Part shown: in pieces, positions 6,766-10,319 of the stretch | Layout: the number at the start of each line of letters is the position of its first letter | Position numbering within the stretch: position 1 is the first letter of the stretch | Position numbers and translations under genes: made by a program | The notes under the pieces: generated by a model | Told to the model about the DNA's origin: nothing | Database searches by the model: none | The model's input: only the letters and a program-made list of their open reading frames with translations | Source of the DNA: Euryarchaeota archaeon UBA550 | GTDB taxonomy: Archaea > Thermoplasmatota > Poseidoniia > Poseidoniales > Poseidoniaceae | NCBI GenBank assembly: GCA_002506705.1 | Contig: DAYA01000014.1 | Coordinates: 1-10,319, forward strand | Length of the DNA stretch: 10,319 nucleotides | Direction: 5' to 3'

Positions 6766-7434
6766 TTACTCAAAAAATACAGACACCTCTTCCAGAGGTT
6801 TTCTAGAGATATCAGGAACCTTTGCATCTTCGGCAGGGTATCCAACTGGCAGGACCAGCATAGCATGCTCATGGTCAGGCCTTTGCAAAATATCTCTCAA
6901 AAATCCCATCGGTGACGGTGTGTGCGTTAGCGTGACCAAACCCATATTGTGAATTGCATGAATGAACATACCAGCTGCAATCCCACAAGATTCTGTAGAG
7001 TAGTATGTTGGGCCGACCTCGCCATTGTCTCTAATTCGCTTTGATTGTCTAAACAATACAACAATCCATGGTGCGGCTGTCATGTGTTCCTTAACGGCGT
7101 CAGTGCCGAGTGGCTCCAAGACCTCTTGCCAGGCTTCAGGCATCCTTTCAGAGTAGGTTTTCCTCTCTTCTGTTTCAGCAGCCTCTCGCATTTTCACCTT
7201 CAATTCTTGATTGCTAACGGCAACGAATGTCCACGGCTGTAGATGTGCTCCACTAGGGGCGGTTGAACCGCACATAATCGCTGTTTCAATCAATTCTCTA
7301 GGAACCTCACGAGAAGAAAAGTGACGCGTAGTCCTTCTTCTATTCATATTTTCAAACAGGTCGAGAGCCTTTTTTTGCATCTCAACATCAGGTAATTCTT
7401 TCCAATTCAATGGGACAAAACCGTCGGAACTCAT
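6766..7434 (-). CDS. nitroreductase-fold flavoprotein, iodotyrosine deiodinase-like
   Basis: A 222-residue FMN enzyme of the nitroreductase superfamily. The N-terminal RRRTTRHFS (32-40) and PSGAHLQPW (60-68) bind flavin phosphate and ring. THTPSP (170-175) and LPVGYPAEDAKVPD (195-208) complete the flavin pocket. The spacing and sequence follow the iodotyrosine deiodinase branch. The lid residues that hold halotyrosine in the mammalian enzyme (Glu157, Tyr161, Lys182) align by spacing with E90, Y94 and K115 here. It may therefore reductively dehalogenate halotyrosines or related phenols; this is inferred from remembered family sequences. The start at 7434 is chosen because its ATG overlaps the herA TGA (ATGA) and GGAGG lies seven bases upstream; an upstream in-frame start would add 13 uncharacteristic residues. 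There is no membrane anchor, unlike mammalian IYD. It is co-transcribed with the HerA-like gene. Confidence 0.85.
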   Translation of the reverse strand: MSSDGFVPLNWKELPDVEMQKKALDLFENMNRRRTTRHFSSREVPRELIETAIMCGSTAPSGAHLQPWTFVAVSNQELKVKMREAAETEERKTYSERMPEAWQEVLEPLGTDAVKEHMTAAPWIVVLFRQSKRIRDNGEVGPTYYSTESCGIAAGMFIHAIHNMGLVTLTHTPSPMGFLRDILQRPDHEHAMLVLPVGYPAEDAKVPDISRKPLEEVSVFFE

Positions 7435-9779
7435 TTTCCTTCCTCCGGCATTCTGCCCCTCATCCTCAACCAAGTTTCAGCCCCAAAAGTCAGACCGTAA
7501 AGCGAGGCAAGCCAAAGGGTTGGTCTAGCCCAATTTCCACTCGGATCTTCGACCAATAAGACGCACAACCAAGTTAGAGTTGCTAGGTCAAGAATCCACC
7601 TCATTCCTGCTAAGATTTGTTTGGAATTAGATTGCATTTCGGTTAACTGCGTGTCTGTCAGCACTGCGGTCAATCCTTTCAATTTGGATAGGGCGTTGCC
7701 TCCATTCCACCTTATCTTTCCCAACTTGAATCTGTTCCATCCGTCGATTACCAAGAATAAGGTAACCCAAACAACAACCACCTCAAGCAACGGTTCAGCA
7801 CCATAGAGGTCTAGTCCGTTGAACGACCAGTATAGTAGCCCCCATAACCAAGCTATGATCAATAACTGCGAAGTCTTTGCAAATCTGCTTAATTTCCTCA
7901 ACAATTCTGCATCATGAGAAAGTAACATTTCCAGCGAGATGACCAAACCTACACTGAAGGTCAGTAGGAAACTACCAGCAAGCCACCACCATTCGAGTGA
8001 AGAATCTCTCCATGCAAGCAATAGTGCGACCAATGTCCATGCCATCACCAATGCTGTTGTTGCATTGACAGTAGCTTGCATAACATACAACGGGTCCCTT
8101 CCATCTTTGAGAACCGCTAAACCACCCATCAATCGCACTTCGAATGCAGAATCGTCAACCACTCCTTGGGCAGCAGCAGTCATTCCCCCCACGGATTTGA
8201 GGCGGGCAGATTCAACGAGACCTTCGGCATCCTGCTCATCATTACCGCTCCATTTTGATCCCCTGGCGGCCGCTGCTGCCGCACCTCTACCTCGGCTTCT
8301 GCCTTTACCGGCACTCCTCGCTTTAGCCCAGGCTCGTATTTCAGGAGTTGTGACCTCGTCAACTTGGTCTTCGTTTAGAGGAGCACCATGGTCTGTGTAT
8401 AACCATCTACACTGGATTGGAATCGGGGCAGGGTCAACATCGGGTGCAACCATTTGGAATTGTCCGGGGCCGAGTGTTGGAAGTTGCTTTACTAGGTCTT
8501 GGTCGCCTCCACTTTCCTTCAGCAGGTGTCTTACTTTCTCAACGTCTTGTGGTTGAGTGAACCTTCCGATGAAAGTGGTGTTGGCTTGAGCCAGAATTTT
8601 GTAGTCCACATCAGACACGTTTTGAGTAGCTAGAACACACGCAACACCGTACTTTCTGGCCTGTTTGAAAATCAGTTTAATCAGGTCTTTCGCAGGAGGA
8701 TTTCTTGGATGAGGCGGTAAGTAAGGCGCTACCTCATCCATGAAGAAAAGAAGTTTCAATTCACCTTCTGCAGGTTGTTGAGTTAACATCCAATCATACA
8801 ATTCACGGGCTAATTCTTGAACGAAATATTGCTTCTGTGCTTCATCTTGAATAGTATTGAGGTATACGATATTCAGTGGAACCTTGCCCGGCATTGCGGG
8901 CTCACAAAACGAATCAATGTCAATTGGGACGCCGTTTGAAAACAACAGTTGGTTCACTCCACTGCTAAATGCTGACAACCTTCTTGCCAAATCATTACGA
9001 GTAGACTTTGGCAGCATTTCATTGTAATCACGAAGCCCATGTTCGAACATTATCTCTTCCCATGTAGGAATTTCAGGCTTATCCTCGTCGTCTTCTACAT
9101 CGATGAAGGCTTCAGGATATAGCGCTCTTGTGAAGTTCTCTTGAGGCTCTCTAACCACTTTGGCTAGGCCCCTGAAATCGCCGACGTCTAGACCTAGCCT
9201 TGTTCCGTTTACTAGAATTTCATACAGAAACGGCTTGACGACTTTTCCTTGGGTTTTCTCAACATCGAAACCAGCAAGGTTACTGAAACCAGCAGCAACC
9301 ATGTCCCATGCAGTGATTGCTTCTTCTGGGTCTAGGTCAGCAGGGGGTGAGCGAAATGGGTCAATACACAGTGGCAGCCCCTTGCTGCGAAGAGGTGTCC
9401 AAATTCTAACTTCCATAGTTGACATCAACTTCTTCATTCTGTCAACTTCTCCGCCTTGCTCTGCCAAATCGTTCTCATCGATTGCTAGTGCTAGTCTTGC
9501 AAGATCTCCTTGAGGGTCCAAGATTAATGCAGGAATTCCAGCCAGCGCAGCCTCTTCAATCACCGATTTTGCCATCACAGTTTTTCCGGAACCTGTAGAA
9601 CCTAGCATAGCTGCATGCCTTGCTAGAACCATCTTGTCAATTTGGATAATTTCTCCCGTGTCACGTCTTTCACCGAGTAACATCCCTTTGGCTTTGATTT
9701 TCTTTTTTCGGGATGGTTTAGGAGTTTCAAGGATATCATCGACAAGGTCTCTCAAACCAAGAGAATCCTCGTCGGACAT
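7431..9779 (-). CDS. HerA/DUF87-type ATPase fused to a C-terminal membrane domain
   Basis: This 782-residue protein has two parts. Residues 35-470 are a RecA/FtsK-like motor: Walker A GSTGSGKT (60-67), ILDPQGD (86-92), Walker B LLFFMDE with D348-E349, and a polar ATQN sensor near 384-387. That is the HerA/DUF87 pattern. Only about 50 residues precede Walker A, too few for the usual full HAS-barrel. A basic, low-complexity linker (490-509, Arg/Gly/Lys with an Ala run) leads to a C-terminal half with about five or six hydrophobic helices (roughly 571-590, 595-619, 637-655, 663-679, 727-744, perhaps 755-767). It is thus likely membrane-tethered. Such motors pump DNA or remodel secretion or conjugation complexes; the substrate here is unknown and no NurA gene is nearby. 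The ATG at 9779 is preferred over an in-frame GTG at 9842, whose 21 extra residues look non-coding and span a palindrome. Its stop overlaps the next gene by ATGA. Confidence 0.85.
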   Translation of the reverse strand: MSDEDSLGLRDLVDDILETPKPSRKKKIKAKGMLLGERRDTGEIIQIDKMVLARHAAMLGSTGSGKTVMAKSVIEEAALAGIPALILDPQGDLARLALAIDENDLAEQGGEVDRMKKLMSTMEVRIWTPLRSKGLPLCIDPFRSPPADLDPEEAITAWDMVAAGFSNLAGFDVEKTQGKVVKPFLYEILVNGTRLGLDVGDFRGLAKVVREPQENFTRALYPEAFIDVEDDEDKPEIPTWEEIMFEHGLRDYNEMLPKSTRNDLARRLSAFSSGVNQLLFSNGVPIDIDSFCEPAMPGKVPLNIVYLNTIQDEAQKQYFVQELARELYDWMLTQQPAEGELKLLFFMDEVAPYLPPHPRNPPAKDLIKLIFKQARKYGVACVLATQNVSDVDYKILAQANTTFIGRFTQPQDVEKVRHLLKESGGDQDLVKQLPTLGPGQFQMVAPDVDPAPIPIQCRWLYTDHGAPLNEDQVDEVTTPEIRAWAKARSAGKGRSRGRGAAAAAARGSKWSGNDEQDAEGLVESARLKSVGGMTAAAQGVVDDSAFEVRLMGGLAVLKDGRDPLYVMQATVNATTALVMAWTLVALLLAWRDSSLEWWWLAGSFLLTFSVGLVISLEMLLSHDAELLRKLSRFAKTSQLLIIAWLWGLLYWSFNGLDLYGAEPLLEVVVVWVTLFLVIDGWNRFKLGKIRWNGGNALSKLKGLTAVLTDTQLTEMQSNSKQILAGMRWILDLATLTWLCVLLVEDPSGNWARPTLWLASLYGLTFGAETWLRMRGRMPEEGK
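7442..7446 (-). promoter_or_regulatory. ribosome binding site for the deiodinase-like gene
   Basis: GGAGG on the minus strand, seven bases before the ATG at 7434 and inside the final codons of the HerA-like gene. It decides the start and indicates translational coupling of the pair. Confidence 0.7.
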
Positions 9780-9817
9780 AAGCCGGCCAACACCGCTTAC
9801 CCTCTTGAGTCTGACTA

Positions 9818-9834
9818 CGCCCACTACGTGGGCG
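9818..9834. promoter_or_regulatory. perfect 17-base inverted repeat between herA-like gene and aminotransferase
   Basis: CGCCCAC (9818-9824) and GTGGGCG (9828-9834) are perfect 7-base arms around TAC. The repeat sits in the 91-base spacer between divergent starts at 9779 (-) and 9871 (+), about 37-53 bases from each. The position suits an operator for a dimeric regulator acting on one or both genes. No clear TATA-like box is seen in this spacer for either gene. Confidence 0.4.
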
Positions 9835-9850
9835 GGACACACTCAAGGGT

Positions 9851-9864
9851 GCGAACCTTTTCGC
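9851..9864. promoter_or_regulatory. short inverted repeat just before the aminotransferase start
   Basis: GCGAA (9851-9855) and TTCGC (9860-9864) are perfect arms around CCTT, ending six bases before the ATG at 9871. It could form a small hairpin at the start of the message or be a protein site. Stems of this size also occur by chance. Confidence 0.25.
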
Positions 9865-9870
9865 CGGACC

Positions 9871-10319
9871 ATGGAGCGCATTCCTCTGGCTAAGCCTTAC
9901 TGGGACGAGGAATGTGAGAAGGCAGCAATCGATGCACTATCCAGTGGTAGATGGGTAAAAGGGCCACAAGCGAGAAAGTTCGGTGAGGAATTTGCCCAGT
10001 GGTGTGGTGCAATTTCAGCGGTTCCTTGTCAAAGCGGTTCAGCGGCGCTTTGGGCCGCAATGAGATTGTTAGACATAGGTCCGGGCGATGAGGTAATCGT
10101 CCCGGGAATGACATTTATTGCAACGGCAACATCCGTTAGTTTAGTTGGTGCAACGCCAGTCTTTGCAGATATCGAAGAAGACTATTGGTGCATATGTCCG
10201 GACGATGTAGAGGCAAAAATCACCGAGAGAACAAAGGCGGTGATTGGAGTCCACATCTTTGGTCAAACGTTTTCTCCAAGGCTGAAGGAAATATGTGAGA
10301 GACATAACATTGCACTGGT
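9871..10319 (+). CDS. DegT/DnrJ/EryC1/StrS-family aminotransferase, 5' part
   Basis: The frame runs open from ATG 9871 through the right edge (149 full codons). It begins MERIPLAKPYWDEE, a common opening for PLP-dependent sugar aminotransferases. R27-W-V-K-G-P follows, then Q-S-G-S-A-A-L-W (about 52-59), which helps bind the cofactor phosphate, then GPGDEVIVPGMTFIATA and GATPVFADI-E-D-Y-W. These enzymes put an amino group on nucleotide-linked keto sugars for surface glycans, lipopolysaccharide-like polymers or glycoproteins, and fold as dimers. The catalytic lysine lies in the missing C-terminal part, so activity cannot be judged. The start follows a short inverted repeat, and only a weak GGA at 9866-9868 resembles a ribosome site. 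It is divergent from the HerA-like gene; the sugar pathway genes, if any, would lie to the right. Confidence 0.9.
   Translation, partial: MERIPLAKPYWDEECEKAAIDALSSGRWVKGPQARKFGEEFAQWCGAISAVPCQSGSAALWAAMRLLDIGPGDEVIVPGMTFIATATSVSLVGATPVFADIEEDYWCICPDDVEAKITERTKAVIGVHIFGQTFSPRLKEICERHNIAL

Noticed and set aside
7435..7473. Upstream in-frame start for the deiodinase-like gene
   Set aside because: The 13 extra residues are the HerA C-terminus read in another frame; GGAGG and the ATGA overlap favour 7434.
8260..8285. GCGGCCGC-containing GC-rich run as a structural element
   Set aside because: It is explained by the Ala run in the HerA-like linker.
7939..8556. 205-codon plus-strand ORF opposite the HerA-like gene
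   Set aside because: Ser/Thr/Pro/Ala-rich shadow of the HerA linker and membrane region with no recognisable feature.
9780..9842. GTG-started N-terminal extension of the HerA-like protein
   Set aside because: The extension spans the palindrome, has no Shine-Dalgarno or TATA support, and has an untypical Val/Gly/Arg-rich sequence.

Overview
The window is a gene-dense stretch with moderate GC and no RNA genes, IS elements or CRISPR arrays. It holds seven full genes, one gene cut by the right edge, and one possible gene remnant. The organism cannot be fixed from the sequence. Three things lean towards an uncultured, possibly marine, euryarchaeon of the Poseidoniia/Thermoplasmatota type: a HerA/DUF87-family ATPase; first-of-operon genes with TATA-like AT tracts about 20-35 bases upstream and no Shine-Dalgarno (SD) sequence; and internal operon genes with clear SD sequences. 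A bacterium is not excluded, because the E1 gene is of the bacterial AceE type.

Left region (1-2560). A 377-residue protein with a likely PD-(D/E)XK nuclease core (113-1246, +) lies behind a TATA-like box and an imperfect inverted repeat. It converges on a DUF2817/M14-like zinc carboxypeptidase-family protein (1379-2512, -). The 132 bases between them carry a 33-codon ORF that resembles the start of a class-III aminotransferase and stops resembling it at the peptidase stop codon, which suggests a recombination scar.

Central region (2560-6765). The peptidase gene diverges from a rightward cluster through a 47-base AT-rich spacer. The cluster is a Rieske non-heme iron oxygenase alpha subunit, a 125-codon gene of unknown function starting on the base after the Rieske stop, and a full-length homodimeric pyruvate dehydrogenase E1 (aceE) about 50 bases on. 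No E2 or E3 gene and no reductase for the oxygenase is visible.

Right region (6766-10319). A leftward pair ends on the base directly after the aceE stop. It consists of a HerA-like ATPase with a C-terminal membrane domain and, overlapping it by ATGA, a flavin reductase of the iodotyrosine deiodinase group that keeps the Glu/Tyr/Lys substrate-binding set. To the right of herA, a 91-base spacer with two short perfect inverted repeats separates it from a divergent DegT/DnrJ/EryC1-type aminotransferase, which is truncated by the window edge.

The genes look like a mixture of central metabolism (aceE), small-molecule oxidation or reduction (Rieske, deiodinase-like), DNA or membrane-linked ATPase work (HerA-like) and possible defence or DNA processing (nuclease-like). 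No single pathway joins all of them.
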